In this document: positions 1 to 9,235 of the stretch, piece after piece
Layout of the letters: every line of letters starts with the position of its first letter
How positions within the stretch are numbered: position 1 is the stretch's first letter
DNA from: Pseudomonas abietaniphila
Lineage (GTDB): Bacteria > Pseudomonadota > Gammaproteobacteria > Pseudomonadales > Pseudomonadaceae
NCBI RefSeq assembly: GCF_039697315.1
Contig: NZ_CP155619.1
Location: 4,588,001-4,652,000, forward strand
Reading direction: 5' to 3'
Length of the DNA: 64,000 bases
Notes under the pieces: model-generated
Told to the model about the DNA's origin: nothing
Database searches by the model: none
The model's input: the letters and a program-made list of their open reading frames with translations, nothing else
Made by a program: the position numbers and the translations under genes

Positions 1-620
1 AACTGACCACCAACGCCAAGAATGCCGGTGCCGATGCCTGCCTGCTGGTGACCCCGTACTACAACAAGCCGACCCAGGAAGGCCTGTACCAGCACTTCAA
101 GCACATCGCCGAAGCCGTGGACATCCCGCAGATCCTCTACAACGTGCCAGGCCGCACCGCCTGCGACATGTCGGCAGAGACCGTGATCCGTCTGTCCAAG
201 GTCAAGAACATCATCGCCATCAAGGAAGCCACCGGTGACCTGCAGCGCGCCAAGGATATCCTGGCCGGCGTCAGCAGCGACTTCCTGGTGTATTCCGGCG
301 ACGACGCCACCGCGGTCGAGCTGATCCTGCTCGGCGGCAAAGGCAATATTTCGGTCACCGCCAACGTCGCCCCGCGCGACATGGCCGACCTTTGCAAGGC
401 TGCGATGGCCGGTGACGCCGTCACTGCCCGTGCGCTCCACGAAAAACTGATGCCGCTGAACAAGACCTTGTTCATCGAATCGAACCCTATTCCCGTGAAA
501 TGGGCCCTGCATGAGATGGGTTTGATGCCGGACGGTATCCGTCTGCCGCTCACCTGGCTCAGCGAGTCCTGCCACGAGCCGCTGCGTCAGGCATTGCGCC
601 AGTCCGGTGTATTGGTTTAA
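1..620 (+). CDS. dapA: 4-hydroxy-tetrahydrodipicolinate synthase (5' truncated by window)
   Basis: Condenses pyruvate with aspartate semialdehyde, the first committed step of lysine/diaminopimelate synthesis (cytoplasm). The frame is open from base 3, so about 205 C-terminal residues are visible and roughly 85 are missing. The TIM-barrel motif YNVPGRT carries the proton-relay tyrosine, and the lysine of AIKEATGD is the Schiff-base residue. The end is intact. The stop at 618-620 lies 18 bases before the bamC start, so the two are co-transcribed, the usual Pseudomonas dapA-bamC order. Confidence 0.97.
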   Translation, partial: LTTNAKNAGADACLLVTPYYNKPTQEGLYQHFKHIAEAVDIPQILYNVPGRTACDMSAETVIRLSKVKNIIAIKEATGDLQRAKDILAGVSSDFLVYSGDDATAVELILLGGKGNISVTANVAPRDMADLCKAAMAGDAVTARALHEKLMPLNKTLFIESNPIPVKWALHEMGLMPDGIRLPLTWLSESCHEPLRQALRQSGVLV

Positions 621-637
621 TGAGGAAGCACTACGCA

Positions 638-1753
638 ATGAAGCGACTGGCCGGACTTTCCGCACTAGCCTTGATTATCTCCAGCACCAGCGGTTGCAGC
701 TGGCTGTTTGGTCAGGACGGTTATTTCCGTGATCGCAGCAGCGATTACCTGGAAGCGACCCAGAAACCTCCCATGCAGCTGCCTGAGGGCATCCAGGAAG
801 CCAAACGCCTGGACCCGCTGCTGCCGATCCCGCGCAACGTCGCCGACGACACCGAGAAGGGTGAGTTCACCGTGCCGCGTCCGCAGTCGCTGTCCACTAC
901 TCAGGACTCCAGCGACTACACGCTGCAGAAGAGCGGCGACAACCGCTGGATTCTGGCTCAGCGCGCGCCCGCCGAAGTCTGGCCGGTGGCTCACCAGTAT
1001 TTCGAAGACAACGGCTTCCGCATCGCCGAAGACCGTCCTGCGACCGGTGAATTCAACACCACCTGGCAGCGCATGGACGAGTTGTCCGCGTCTGTTGCCA
1101 AGCGCATGGGCTCGGCCGGCGACGCCGCCAACACCGAAACTCGCGTGCGCGTTCGTATTGAACCGGGCGTGCAGCGCAACACCAGTGAAGTCTACGTAGT
1201 CAGCGTTCAGCGTCCTGCCGGCAGCAGCGAAGAGCCTGCTTTCCCGTCGCGCAGCACCAACGTAGGCCTGGACTCGGTCCTGACCGACGACATGCTGGCC
1301 AGCCTGACCCGTACCGCCGAGAAGGGTGGTTCGGTGTCCCTGCTGGCGGCGCGTGACTTCGATACCCCAAGCCGTGTCGCGCTGAGCGAAGACGGCAGCG
1401 GCAACCCGGTTCTGAACCTCGGTGCCGACCTTGATCGTGCATGGTCCAGTGTGGGCCGTGCGTTGAACCAGGGTGACTGGCGCGTGGAAGACATTAACCG
1501 CAGCCTGGGTCTGTACTACATCAACCTTGCGGAAAAAGCGGACAAGCCGGAAAACAAACCAGGCTTCTTTGCGCGCATGTTTGGCAGTGAAGAGACCAAG
1601 GAACAGAAAGAAGCCCGCGCCGAGCGTTATCAGGTTCGCCTGAGCAAGGTGGGTGACAACGTTCAGGTCACGGTCGAGAAGAACATCAACACCGTGGCGC
1701 CGACAGAAGTTGCCCGTCGCGTGTTGAGCGTCATTCAAGACAACCTCGGTTAA
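638..1753 (+). CDS. bamC: Outer membrane protein assembly factor BamC (NlpB lipoprotein)
   Basis: Lipoprotein accessory subunit of the BAM complex that inserts beta-barrel proteins in the outer membrane. The N-terminus is a short hydrophobic signal followed by a lipobox ending TSGC, with the acylated Cys at about residue 20. The remainder is a 350-residue periplasmic domain with the late [17 protein letters not shown] segment. I chose ATG 638 because GAGGA at 622-626 is correctly spaced; an in-frame ATG at 620 overlaps the dapA stop and would spoil the signal peptide. It follows dapA directly and is followed at once by a GTG-started hydrolase gene. Confidence 0.95.
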   Translation: MKRLAGLSALALIISSTSGCSWLFGQDGYFRDRSSDYLEATQKPPMQLPEGIQEAKRLDPLLPIPRNVADDTEKGEFTVPRPQSLSTTQDSSDYTLQKSGDNRWILAQRAPAEVWPVAHQYFEDNGFRIAEDRPATGEFNTTWQRMDELSASVAKRMGSAGDAANTETRVRVRIEPGVQRNTSEVYVVSVQRPAGSSEEPAFPSRSTNVGLDSVLTDDMLASLTRTAEKGGSVSLLAARDFDTPSRVALSEDGSGNPVLNLGADLDRAWSSVGRALNQGDWRVEDINRSLGLYYINLAEKADKPENKPGFFARMFGSEETKEQKEARAERYQVRLSKVGDNVQVTVEKNINTVAPTEVARRVLSVIQDNLG

Positions 1754-2512
1754 GTGCGTTTCGCGGTTCTGGGCAGCGGCAGCCGGGGTAACGGCACGCT
1801 GGTTGCGAGCAATGACACGTACGTGCTGGTCGACTGCGGTTTCTCCTTGCGGGAAACCGAGCGTCGTCTGGACAGGCTGGGCGTCAGCGGTCATCAGCTG
1901 AGCGCCATTCTGGTGACCCACGAACATGCCGATCATGTGCATGGCGTGGGTTTGCTGTCTCGGCGCTACGATGTGCCGGTCTATCTCAGCGACGGGACCT
2001 TGCGCGGCATGCGCAAACCGGTCGAGGCGGGCGTCAGGCTCGCGGGCGGGCAGGGCGTACGGATCGGCGGGCTTAGCATCGATGTGGTTTCCGTGGCCCA
2101 TGATGCGCTGGAGCCCACGCAGTTCGTCTTCAGCGATGGGCGCAAGCGCTTTGGCCTGCTGACCGATCTGGGGTCTTACTGTCCGTCGGTGCTCGACAGC
2201 TATCGTGGACTGGATGCCCTGATGATCGAGTCCAACCACTGTCGTGATCTGCTTGCCCGGGGAGCTTACCCCTACTTTCTGAAACAGCGGGTTGGCGGAC
2301 AATACGGACACTTGAACAATCATCAGGCCGCAGGTCTGGTGAATGAACTGGGATGGCAGGACCTGCAACACCTGGTGCTGGCGCATCTGAGCAGCAAGAA
2401 CAACCTGCCGCATCTGGCCCGGCAATGTTTCGTCGACACCCTCGGGTGCGATCCGGACTGGCTACAATTGGCCGATCAAGATTCAGGGCTCGACTGGCGC
2501 GAAATCGCCTAG
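1754..2512 (+). CDS. MBL-fold metallo-hydrolase (YycJ/WalJ-like)
   Basis: Metallo-beta-lactamase fold hydrolase of 252 residues. The metal-binding motif THEHADHVHG lies near residue 57 and a late histidine sits in YGHLNNHQAAG. The N-terminus RFAVLGSGSRGNGT is typical of the YycJ-like subfamily, whose members are linked to nucleic acid processing; the substrate is not known here. The GTG start follows the bamC TAA without a gap, so translation is probably coupled and the gene is the third of a dapA-bamC-MBL-purC run. Confidence 0.85.
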   Translation: MRFAVLGSGSRGNGTLVASNDTYVLVDCGFSLRETERRLDRLGVSGHQLSAILVTHEHADHVHGVGLLSRRYDVPVYLSDGTLRGMRKPVEAGVRLAGGQGVRIGGLSIDVVSVAHDALEPTQFVFSDGRKRFGLLTDLGSYCPSVLDSYRGLDALMIESNHCRDLLARGAYPYFLKQRVGGQYGHLNNHQAAGLVNELGWQDLQHLVLAHLSSKNNLPHLARQCFVDTLGCDPDWLQLADQDSGLDWREIA

Positions 2513-2523
2513 CGTCCCAAACG

Positions 2524-2588
2524 GGGCGACAGCCCGGTTGTTGTTAACGGGCGACTCGCCCAGAACCTTTTTACTGGGCGCCTCGCCC
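2524..2588 (+). promoter_or_regulatory. Tandem small hairpins in the purC leader
   Basis: Three GC-rich mini-hairpins lie between the MBL gene and purC: GGGC/GCCC at 2524-2535, GGGCG/CGCCC at 2549-2561 and GGGCG/CGCCC at 2576-2588. The last two can instead refold into one 7-bp hairpin (CGCCCAG 2557-2563 with CTGGGCG 2574-2580) around a T-rich loop. The sequence shows this directly; a regulatory role is inference. Confidence 0.35.
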
Positions 2589-2613
2589 GAACATTTTGCA
2601 AGCGGAGCCCATC

Positions 2614-3327
2614 ATGGAAAAACGTGAAGAACTCTACCGCGGCAAGGCCAAATCGGTTTACAAGACCGACGACGCCGACCGCTTGATCCTGCTGTTTCGC
2701 AACGACACCTCGGCGTTCGACGGCAAGCGCATCGAACAGCTCGACCGCAAGGGCATGGTGAACAACAAGTTCAACGCCTTCATCATGCAGAAACTCGAAG
2801 CGGCCGGCATTCCGACCCAGTTCGACAAACTGCTGGCCGACAACGAAGTGCTGGTCAAGAAGCTCGACATGATCCCGGTCGAATGCGTCGTGCGTAACTA
2901 CGCCGCCGGCAGCCTGGTCAAGCGCCTGGGCGTCGAAGAGGGCATGAAGCTCAATCCGTACACCTTCGAACTGTTCCTGAAGGACGACGCCAAAGGCGAC
3001 CCGTTCATCAACGAATCCCACGTCGTGGCATTCGGCTGGGGCACCGCCGAGCAACTGGCTCGCATGAAGGAACTGTCCCTGAAGGTCAACGACGTGCTGA
3101 CCAAGCTGTTCGACGACGCAGGCCTGCTGCTGGTCGACTTCAAGCTTGAATTCGGCGTGTTCAGCGATGGCTCCATCGTCCTGGGCGACGAATTCAGCCC
3201 GGACGGCTGCCGCCTGTGGGACAAGGACACCAAGAAGAAAATGGACAAGGACCGCTTCCGTCAGGGCCTCGGTGACGTCATCGAAGCCTACGAAGAAGTG
3301 GCCCAGCGTCTGGGCGTACCGCTCTAA
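2614..3327 (+). CDS. purC: Phosphoribosylaminoimidazole-succinocarboxamide synthase (SAICAR synthetase)
   Basis: Joins aspartate to CAIR using ATP in purine synthesis. The 237-residue length is normal for bacterial PurC. Visible motifs are [14 protein letters not shown] at the N-terminus (ATP-binding strand), [20 protein letters not shown] and the SPDGCRLWD segment. ATG 2614 is preceded by AGCGGAG at 2601-2607; an upstream in-frame GTG/ATG-like start at 2596 has no ribosome site. The 101-base gap from the MBL gene holds small hairpins. The next gene on this strand is tRNA-Ser. Confidence 0.97.
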   Translation: MEKREELYRGKAKSVYKTDDADRLILLFRNDTSAFDGKRIEQLDRKGMVNNKFNAFIMQKLEAAGIPTQFDKLLADNEVLVKKLDMIPVECVVRNYAAGSLVKRLGVEEGMKLNPYTFELFLKDDAKGDPFINESHVVAFGWGTAEQLARMKELSLKVNDVLTKLFDDAGLLLVDFKLEFGVFSDGSIVLGDEFSPDGCRLWDKDTKKKMDKDRFRQGLGDVIEAYEEVAQRLGVPL

Positions 3328-3379
3328 AGCGAAAATCGCCGCAAGCATCTGAAAGAACGCGAAAAAATCCAAAAAAGGG

Positions 3380-3408
3380 TTCGCGTTCTTCGCCCAAGCT
3401 GTTATGAT
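3380..3408 (+). promoter_or_regulatory. Promoter of tRNA-Ser
   Basis: A -10 box TATGAT at 3403-3408 lies 17 bases after TTCGCG at 3380-3385. Transcription would start about 4 bases before the tRNA. The -10 is good and the -35 weak. Confidence 0.5.
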
Positions 3409-3418
3409 GCGCGCCGTT

Positions 3419-3508
3419 GGAGAGATGCCGGAGTGGCCGAACGGGACGGATTCGAAATCCGTTGTACTGGCGACAGTACCTAGGGTTCAAATCCCTATCT
3501 CTCCGCCA
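3419..3508 (+). tRNA. tRNA-Ser (CGA anticodon)
   Basis: A 90-base class II tRNA with an encoded CCA end. The acceptor stem GGAGAGA pairs with TCTCTCC, the anticodon CGA is at 3453-3455 in loop TTCGAAA, there is a long variable arm, and the T loop is GGTTCAAATCC. It decodes UCG serine codons. A terminator follows immediately. Confidence 0.97.
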
Positions 3509-3517
3509 TTACAAATA

Positions 3518-3555
3518 AAGCCCCAGAAGTTATGCTTCTGGGGCTTTTTTGTTTT
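3518..3555 (+). terminator. Intrinsic terminator of tRNA-Ser
   Basis: A perfect 12-bp stem (AAGCCCCAGAAG with CTTCTGGGGCTT) around a 5-base loop is followed by a T-rich tail. Confidence 0.9.
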
Positions 3556-3579
3556 TGACGGGCACAAAAGGAGCGGTCC

Positions 3580-4011
3580 GTGTTCGATCCAGATAGGGAA
3601 CTGTTTAATGCCGCGCTGCAGATCAAAGCAGGCTCCATCGCGCGGCATGTCGGAAGGGTCAGGGAAGAGTTCGAGAAAGACTCGACGACATCAGTCGTTA
3701 CGATGCGGCGATATTGAACATTGTTCGCGCTTTCGAAGCCGCTGAGAGCATCGGGCAGTTGATCATTTTTCACGCAAAGCTGGATGTCCCTCGGAATACC
3801 GGCCACGTGTTCGATCTGCTGCTTTCCCGCTGCAGGTTAACCGACGCTGATGCCGACAATGCGTCTGTTGGCGGATTACTGCCACAAGGCAATCCATGAT
3901 GATCAGGTTCTCACGCCTTTCGAGACGTCTGCCGTCATAACAGACCATCTGGACGTTTTGCTTCAATTCGCTGACGCCATGCTGGCGAGTGATCTGACCT
4001 CGCCACCTTGA
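3580..4011 (+). pseudogene. HepT-like (HEPN, DUF86) toxin gene broken by frameshifts
   Basis: A GTG at 3580 sits 6 bases after AAGGAG and opens a frame reading FDPDRELFNAALQIKAGSIA. Near 3675-3684 the homology moves to the frame reading DDISRYDAAILNIV, then RNTGHVFDLLLSRCRLTDAD. Near 3858 it returns to the first frame (MRLLADYCHKAIHDDQ) and ends at TGA 4011. Joined, the pieces resemble the YutE/HepT type of HEPN ribonuclease (KAGSI..H..R, ..VP.....VF..L). The RNxxxH-type catalytic motif is altered: the position reads YCHKAIHD. No MNT nucleotidyltransferase partner lies beside it, so this is a decayed remnant. Frames were read directly; the family is a judgement by eye. Confidence 0.55.
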
Positions 4012-4018
4012 GGCATGG

Positions 4019-4246
4019 TTATTCCAGGCTGGCCAGCATTGTCTTCGGATCCTTCCCCATTCCTCGGCATATCTCGATGAATTCGATGACGTCCAATCTG
4101 CGCTCTGAATTTTCCGTTTTCGATACGAATGACTGGGGTCGGCCGAGCCTGTCGGCGAGTTCTTTTTGTGTGAGTCCTTCGGCGACGCGTGTCTCCATGA
4201 GCAACCTCACGAGCGTTTGGTACCTAGCGTTGTGGATAGTCTTCAC
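4019..4246 (-). CDS. XRE-family helix-turn-helix regulator
   Basis: A 75-residue single-domain DNA-binding protein: LTQKELADRLGRPQSFVSK is a clear helix-turn-helix, followed by a conserved tail RRLDVIEFIEICRGMGKDP. I placed the start at GTG 4246 because AAAGG lies 8 bases upstream; a longer reading to 4384 has a non-homologous extension. It converges on the HepT-like pseudogene, with only 7 bases between their stops, so it may be part of the same accessory scar. Its target is unknown. Confidence 0.8.
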   Translation of the reverse strand: MKTIHNARYQTLVRLLMETRVAEGLTQKELADRLGRPQSFVSKTENSERRLDVIEFIEICRGMGKDPKTMLASLE

Positions 4247-4599
4247 GGCGTGCTGCCTTTCATTAAGCCAGTCGTGTAAATAAACCTGATTTGGGATTAA
4301 CCCAAAACAGGATATTGAGCTAAGCTTCTGCCCATGGATAGGTAAATGGAAGAAAGCGCTTCTTCTCCCTGACAACTCTTTCACTGTCCAACCCCATCGC
4401 CCTCAGCCATCATTTCGCAATCGTGTGCGTGACAAAATGACGCAACCACGCCGAGACGAGTAAGATAGGCACCCTGATTTTTCATCTCCCCATTTTCTTC
4501 GGACGGATCCTGCGTTGAGTGTCGTGAAACATCGACCTCCGGGGCATCGTTTCGATTACGAATTGACAGAGCAAAACAGAGAAAAGGCGATCACTGAAA

Positions 4600-6288
4600 A
4601 TGACCAAGACCTCGCGACCTTTATATATTTCCTACGCTGGCCCTTCGTTGCTGGAGATGCCGCTGCTCAACAAGGGCAGTGCGTTCACGCCGCAGGAACG
4701 TGTGGATTTCAACCTGATTGGCTTGTTGCCGCAGAACGTTGAAACCATCGAAGAGCAGGTGACCCGCGTTTACAACCAGTACCAGCAGTGCGCGAGCGAT
4801 ATCGACAAGCACATCTATCTGCGCTCGATTCAGGACAACAACGAAACGTTGTTCTTCCGCCTGCTGGATTCGCATTTGGAAGAGATGCTGCCGATTATCT
4901 ACACACCGACCGTGGGTCAGGCGTGCCAGGAATTCTCGAAGATCTACCGCACCCACCGCGGTCTGTTCATTTCATACCCTGAACGCGATCGCATCGACGA
5001 TATCCTGCGCAGCGCAACGAAAGATCGCATCAAGATCATCGTGGTGACCGACAGCGAGCGCATCCTGGGTCTGGGCGACCAGGGCATTGGCGGCATGGGC
5101 ATCCCTATCGGCAAACTGTCGCTGTACACCGCGTGCGGTGGTATCAGCCCGGCCTATACGCTGCCGATCGTGCTGGACGTGGGCACTAACAACCAGGAGT
5201 TGCTGGACGACCCGATGTACATGGGCTGGCGCCACAAGCGTGTGACGGGCAAGGACTACGAAGATTTCATCGCGCTGTTCATTGAAGCGGTTCAGCGTCG
5301 CTGGCCAGACGTGCTGTTGCAGTTCGAGGACTTCGCCCAGACCAACGCCATGCCGTTGCTGGAGAAGTACCGCGACGAGCTGTGCTGCTTCAACGACGAC
5401 ATTCAGGGCACCGCGTCGGTGGCCGTAGGTACATTGCTCGCGGCCTGTAAGGCGAAGAACGAAACGCTGGGTCAGCAACGCGTGGTTTTCCTGGGCGCCG
5501 GTTCCGCCGGTTGCGGGATCGCCGAGCACATCATTGCGGCGATGGTGATCGAGGGTCTGAGCGAAGCTGAAGCACGCAAGCGCGTGATGATGGTTGACCG
5601 TTTCGGCCTGCTGACCGACAGCATGGACAACCTGCTGGACTTCCAGAAGAACCTCGCCCAAAAGGCAGGCGACGTGGCGGGCTGGTCGAGCGGCGACGGT
5701 TATGCTGAATTGCTGGACGTGGTCAGCCACGGCAAACCGACCGTGCTGATTGGTGTGTCGGGGCAGCGCGGTCTGTTCACCGAGCAGATCATTCGCGAAA
5801 TGCACAAACACTGCGCCAAGCCGTTGGTGATGCCGCTGTCCAACCCGACCTCGAAAGTCGAAGTCACGCCGCAGGAAGTCCTGACCTGGACCAACGGCGA
5901 CGCGCTGGTGGCTACCGGCAGTCCGTTCGCGCCGGTCACCCTGGGCGACCGCACGTTCCACATCGCTCAGTGCAACAACTCCTACATCTTCCCAGGCATC
6001 GGCCTTGGCGTTATCGCGGCGAAGGCCACGCGTATCACGGACAAGATGTTGATGGCCGCCTCTAACGCACTGGCTGAATGCTCGCCGATGGTCACGGGCA
6101 AGGGCGACGCGGTACTGCCGCCGCTGAAAGAAATCCAGGACGTGAGCAAGAAGATCGCACTGGCGGTGGCCAAACAGGCTCAGGCCGAGGGCGTAGCGCT
6201 GGAAACCACCGAAGAGATGCTGGTGGAGGCCATCGAGCGTAACTTCTGGATGCCGAGCTATCGCAGCTACCGCCGTAGCGCGGTGTAA
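4600..6288 (+). CDS. maeA: NAD-dependent malic enzyme
   Basis: Oxidatively decarboxylates malate to pyruvate, linking the TCA cycle to gluconeogenic and anaplerotic flux. The 562 residues match the large MaeA/SfcA type, not the MaeB-phosphotransacetylase fusion. Motifs: [13 protein letters not shown] early, [17 protein letters not shown] with the catalytic region, FEDFAQTNA and [13 protein letters not shown] (metal site), then the dinucleotide fold [15 protein letters not shown]. The gene stands alone: upstream 4385-4599 holds no other gene and downstream lie a REP pair and a terminator. Confidence 0.97.
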   Translation: MTKTSRPLYISYAGPSLLEMPLLNKGSAFTPQERVDFNLIGLLPQNVETIEEQVTRVYNQYQQCASDIDKHIYLRSIQDNNETLFFRLLDSHLEEMLPIIYTPTVGQACQEFSKIYRTHRGLFISYPERDRIDDILRSATKDRIKIIVVTDSERILGLGDQGIGGMGIPIGKLSLYTACGGISPAYTLPIVLDVGTNNQELLDDPMYMGWRHKRVTGKDYEDFIALFIEAVQRRWPDVLLQFEDFAQTNAMPLLEKYRDELCCFNDDIQGTASVAVGTLLAACKAKNETLGQQRVVFLGAGSAGCGIAEHIIAAMVIEGLSEAEARKRVMMVDRFGLLTDSMDNLLDFQKNLAQKAGDVAGWSSGDGYAELLDVVSHGKPTVLIGVSGQRGLFTEQIIREMHKHCAKPLVMPLSNPTSKVEVTPQEVLTWTNGDALVATGSPFAPVTLGDRTFHIAQCNNSYIFPGIGLGVIAAKATRITDKMLMAASNALAECSPMVTGKGDAVLPPLKEIQDVSKKIALAVAKQAQAEGVALETTEEMLVEAIERNFWMPSYRSYRRSAV

Positions 6289-6322
6289 CGTACACGGTGT
6301 ACACGGGGTGAATGCCCTTCAC

Positions 6323-6414
6323 CTGTGGGAGCGAATTCATTCGCGAGAGGCACGGGCTGGCGATAGAAATGTGTCGAATGTGCTAACCCATCGCGAATAA
6401 ATTCGCTCCCACAG
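6323..6414. repeat. REP pair, class A (inverted)
   Basis: CTGTGGGAGCGAATTCATTC and its near-complement face each other at the two ends of 92 bases downstream of maeA. Four other class A pairs occur in the window, at 17077, 24846, 42271 and 44376. Confidence 0.85.
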
Positions 6415-6452
6415 AACGCGCAGCGACCTCACGTCAGATAGCGTTCCCCAAC

Positions 6453-6490
6453 AAGACCGCCCATGGAAACATGCGGCGGTCTTTTGTTTT
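6453..6490 (+). terminator. Intrinsic terminator after maeA
   Basis: The stem AAGACCGCC / GGCGGTCTT is extended by a CATG/CATG inner pair and followed by TTTTGTTTT. It closes the maeA transcript before the GMC oxidoreductase gene. Confidence 0.8.
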
Positions 6491-6548
6491 GTGACGGAAA
6501 ACCTCAGGATGTCCCCTCGATAAAAACAAGAAGATCGACGAGGGACGC

Positions 6549-8219
6549 ATGCAAACGGACAGTGTGCTCTATGACTACGTGATCGTTGGCGCCGGCCCGG
6601 CCGGGTGTTTGCTGGCCAATCGGCTGTCACTCAACCCTTCGCATCGTGTGCTGTTGCTCGAAGCGGGCGGGCAGGACAATTACGCCTGGATTCACGTGCC
6701 GGTGGGTTACCTCTACTGCATCGGCAATCCGCGCACCGACTGGTGTTTCAAAACCGAAGCCGAACCCGGCCTGAACGGGCGAGCCTTGAGCTATCCACGT
6801 GGCAAGGTGCTGGGTGGCTGTTCGTCCATCAACGGCATGATCTACATGCGCGGGCAATCCCGCGATTATGACGAGTGGGCAGCGCAGGGCAATAAAGGCT
6901 GGAGCTGGCAGGACGTATTACCGCTTTTCAAGCGCTCGGAAAGCCACTACGCCGGCGATTCCGAGCTGCACGGCGGGCAAGGTGAATGGCGGGTCGAGCA
7001 GCAGCGTCTGAAGTGGACGTTGCTGGATTCCTTTCGTGAGGCGGCTGCACAGACCGGCATTGCCTCGATTCCGGACTTCAACGGTGGCGACAATGAGGGC
7101 TGCAGCTACTTTCAGGTCAATCAGCGGCGCGGCGTGCGCTGGAATGCCTCCAAGGCGTTTCTGCGCCCGATTGCTCAACGCCCGAATCTGACGGTGCTGA
7201 CCAACGCCGAAGTATCACGAATCGAGTTCGAAAACGGCCGGGCGAGCGCGGTCCTCGCCAACGTCGGTCCGCAAGCGCGGCGGCTGAATGCCAAGCGTGA
7301 AATCATCCTCTGCTGTGGCTCAATTGGCTCACCGATGGTGCTGCAACGGTCCGGGATCGGGCCGCGCCCGTTGCTGGAAAAGCTTGGCATCGGCGTGCGT
7401 CATGAGCTGCCGGGCGTCGGCGCCAATCTGCAGGATCACCTGCAATTGCGGTTGATCTACAAAGTCAGCAACGGGCAAACCTTGAACCAGATGGCCGGGA
7501 GCTTGTGGGGCAAGATGAACATGGGCTTGCGTTACGCGATCAATCGCAGCGGGCCGCTGGCCATGGCGCCGAGCCAACTGGGCGCATTCGCCCGCTCAGG
7601 GCCGGAGCAGGCGACCGCGAATCTGGAGTACCACGTACAGCCGTTGTCGTTGGAACGCTTCGGGGAACCGCTTCACGGCTTCCCGGCGTTTACCGCGTCG
7701 GTGTGTGATTTGCGCCCGCAGAGTCGCGGCACCGTGGAAATCCGCTCGGCCCTGGCCGACGCAGCGCCGATCATTCGTCCCAACTACCTCAGCCACGAGA
7801 CCGACCTCAAGGTCGCAGCGGATGCCATTCGCCTGACGCGCCGCATCACAGCAGCGCCTGCGCTCGCGCGTTTCGAACCGGTGGAGTATCTGCCCGGCGC
7901 CAGCCTGCAAACCGATGAAGAGTTACGCCAGGCCGCGAGTAATATCGGCACCACGATTTTTCACCCGGTCGGCACCTGCAAAATGGGGCAGGGACGCGAC
8001 GCGGTCGTCGATGAAAGGCTACGTGTTCATGGGGTGACAGGGCTTCGGGTGGTGGATGCGTCGATCATGCCGACCATCACCTCCGGCAACACGTGTTCGC
8101 CTACCGTGATGATTGCCGAGAAGGCTGCGCAGATGATTATTGAAGATGCGCTGAAAAACGAGTCAACGTGCGTGAAAGCAAGCGGTCCGCAATCTGCGGC
8201 GCAAGCGTTAACCGGGTGA
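6549..8219 (+). CDS. GMC-family FAD-dependent oxidoreductase (alcohol/choline dehydrogenase-like)
   Basis: A flavoprotein of 556 residues that oxidises an alcohol. N-terminal YVIVGAGPAGCLLANRLS is the FAD-binding fold. GMC signature 1 is GKVLGGCSSINGMIYMRG, signature 2 is GSIGSPMVLQRSGIGP, and the C-terminal active-site segments are FHPVGTCKMG (His) and DASIMPTITSGNT (Asn). Start ATG 6549 has GAGGG about 6 bases upstream. There is no partner dehydrogenase next to it; betB/betI are absent, so it should not be called BetA. A second, different GMC protein is encoded at 59.1 kb. Confidence 0.88.
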   Translation: MQTDSVLYDYVIVGAGPAGCLLANRLSLNPSHRVLLLEAGGQDNYAWIHVPVGYLYCIGNPRTDWCFKTEAEPGLNGRALSYPRGKVLGGCSSINGMIYMRGQSRDYDEWAAQGNKGWSWQDVLPLFKRSESHYAGDSELHGGQGEWRVEQQRLKWTLLDSFREAAAQTGIASIPDFNGGDNEGCSYFQVNQRRGVRWNASKAFLRPIAQRPNLTVLTNAEVSRIEFENGRASAVLANVGPQARRLNAKREIILCCGSIGSPMVLQRSGIGPRPLLEKLGIGVRHELPGVGANLQDHLQLRLIYKVSNGQTLNQMAGSLWGKMNMGLRYAINRSGPLAMAPSQLGAFARSGPEQATANLEYHVQPLSLERFGEPLHGFPAFTASVCDLRPQSRGTVEIRSALADAAPIIRPNYLSHETDLKVAADAIRLTRRITAAPALARFEPVEYLPGASLQTDEELRQAASNIGTTIFHPVGTCKMGQGRDAVVDERLRVHGVTGLRVVDASIMPTITSGNTCSPTVMIAEKAAQMIIEDALKNESTCVKASGPQSAAQALTG

Positions 8220-8325
8220 TTGAACGCCCGACGGTCTGCGCGAAGAAGCTTGTGAACAAAGGGGCAGATGGGCGGATAGTGGCTGGACTGCACATTCCAA
8301 TGTAGATCCGTCCACGCCCTTCGCA

Positions 8326-8643
8326 CTACACCGCGTTCAAGCGATCAACCATGTCCGGGAATTTTTCGACGAGTTTGATCAGCAGCGCCGCTTGGGCATT
8401 GGGTTTTGACTTTTCTTGTTCCCAATTGCGCAAGGTGCTCGCGCTTGTGCGGATTCGCTTGGCGAAGACGTTTTGTGACATTTGCAGACGTTCTCGCAGG
8501 GCAATGATCTCCTGAGCCGAAACGTCAGGCGCTGGTTTTTCCGCAAATGTATCGCTGCGAAGCGTGATTTTTCCTTCTCGATGCGCTGCCATCTCTTCCA
8601 CGCCTTGCATCATTTCCGCGAATAGATCGCGCTTTCGACTCAT
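8326..8643 (-). CDS. NadS/HigA-like HTH antitoxin
   Basis: A 105-residue DNA-binding protein. The XRE helix-turn-helix is in the second half (MSQNVFAKRIRTSASTLRNW), a signature shared with NadS/HigA-type antitoxins. It is the second gene of a two-gene operon: its ATG overlaps the stop of the toxin gene by four bases (8640-8643), which implies translational coupling. Toxin-first order is typical of HigBA-like modules. It probably represses its own operon; no operator was resolved. Confidence 0.85.
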   Translation of the reverse strand: MSRKRDLFAEMMQGVEEMAAHREGKITLRSDTFAEKPAPDVSAQEIIALRERLQMSQNVFAKRIRTSASTLRNWEQEKSKPNAQAALLIKLVEKFPDMVDRLNAV

Positions 8644-8984
8644 TGCATACCTCGTTTCTTGAGCTCAACGTGGATCGCCACTTTCAGCTGTCGCTCTTGA
8701 TCAGCGGTCAGGTTTTCAAGCTCATCCTTGTCGTAGATGGAAAACATCCAGAATTGGCCGGCGCCCACTAACCAGTAGTAGATGACTCGCAGGTCTCCGC
8801 GCTTACCCTTGCCTCTTCGTGCGTCGGGCCAACGCAGCTTTCTGAAGCCACCGGTCCGAGGCATGAGATCGCCGACGACAGGATTTTCAAGCATCGCAGT
8901 CTGAAGGGATCGGTAATCCTCTTCATTCATGTACTCAGGGCGGAAGGTACTGAATGTCGACGTTTCAAAAAATACAGCATCCAT
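8640..8984 (-). CDS. RelE/HigB-like toxin of a type II toxin-antitoxin pair
   Basis: A 114-residue protein of the HigB2/RelE fold, ribosome-dependent mRNA cleavage being the family activity. Visible family segments are FFETSTFSTF, LENPVVGDLMPRTGGFRKLRW, KRGDLRVIYYW and the late FSIYDKDELENLT. It starts at ATG 8984, where the N-terminus matches the family, although no ribosome-binding site precedes it; weak initiation may keep toxin synthesis low. The antitoxin follows with a four-base overlap. Confidence 0.85.
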   Translation of the reverse strand: MDAVFFETSTFSTFRPEYMNEEDYRSLQTAMLENPVVGDLMPRTGGFRKLRWPDARRGKGKRGDLRVIYYWLVGAGQFWMFSIYDKDELENLTADQERQLKVAIHVELKKRGMQ

Positions 8985-9235
8985 AGAAGTATACGCAAAT
9001 CGATTATGGTTATGATCTGAGTGCCCACCTTACTCAAGCCGTCGATCTCGCTCACACGGTTTTTTGCCACGATCTGTTGCGCAGACTCTTCCTACAGAAA
9101 AAGAAGTCAGCGCCACACCTTTTGTTCTCATCCTTTTCACAAAAAATTGATGGCACGCTGCCTAAAGTTTGCGACGTCGAAGGAGTTTGTATTTCTCCTG
9201 TTCGACGGTGTCTTTCTTCAGTCAAGCAGACCCTC
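8985..9235. other. AT-rich gap between the toxin-antitoxin operon and eptA
   Basis: Noticeably lower GC than its neighbours. It must hold the divergent promoters of the toxin operon and the transferase gene. I found no convincing -35/-10 pair or recognisable PmrA/ColR-type box. Confidence 0.4.

Noticed and set aside
665..2425. Open frame of 586 codons on the minus strand opposite bamC and the MBL gene
   Set aside because: A high-GC shadow frame: no ribosome site or family motif, and it lies fully over two well-supported genes.
3509..4600. Direct repeat of the tRNA-Ser 3' end as an attachment site
   Set aside because: No copy of the tRNA 3' end was found downstream, and there is no integrase gene.
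4515..4742. Short plus-strand ORF before and into maeA
   Set aside because: It overlaps the maeA start in another frame and has no recognisable motif or ribosome site.
6549..8219. BetA choline dehydrogenase call
   Set aside because: No betB, betI or choline transporter alongside; the GMC family has many substrates.
8988..8993. TATACT as -10 box of the toxin operon
   Set aside because: It lies three bases from the toxin ATG, so transcription would start inside the coding region; no matching -35.
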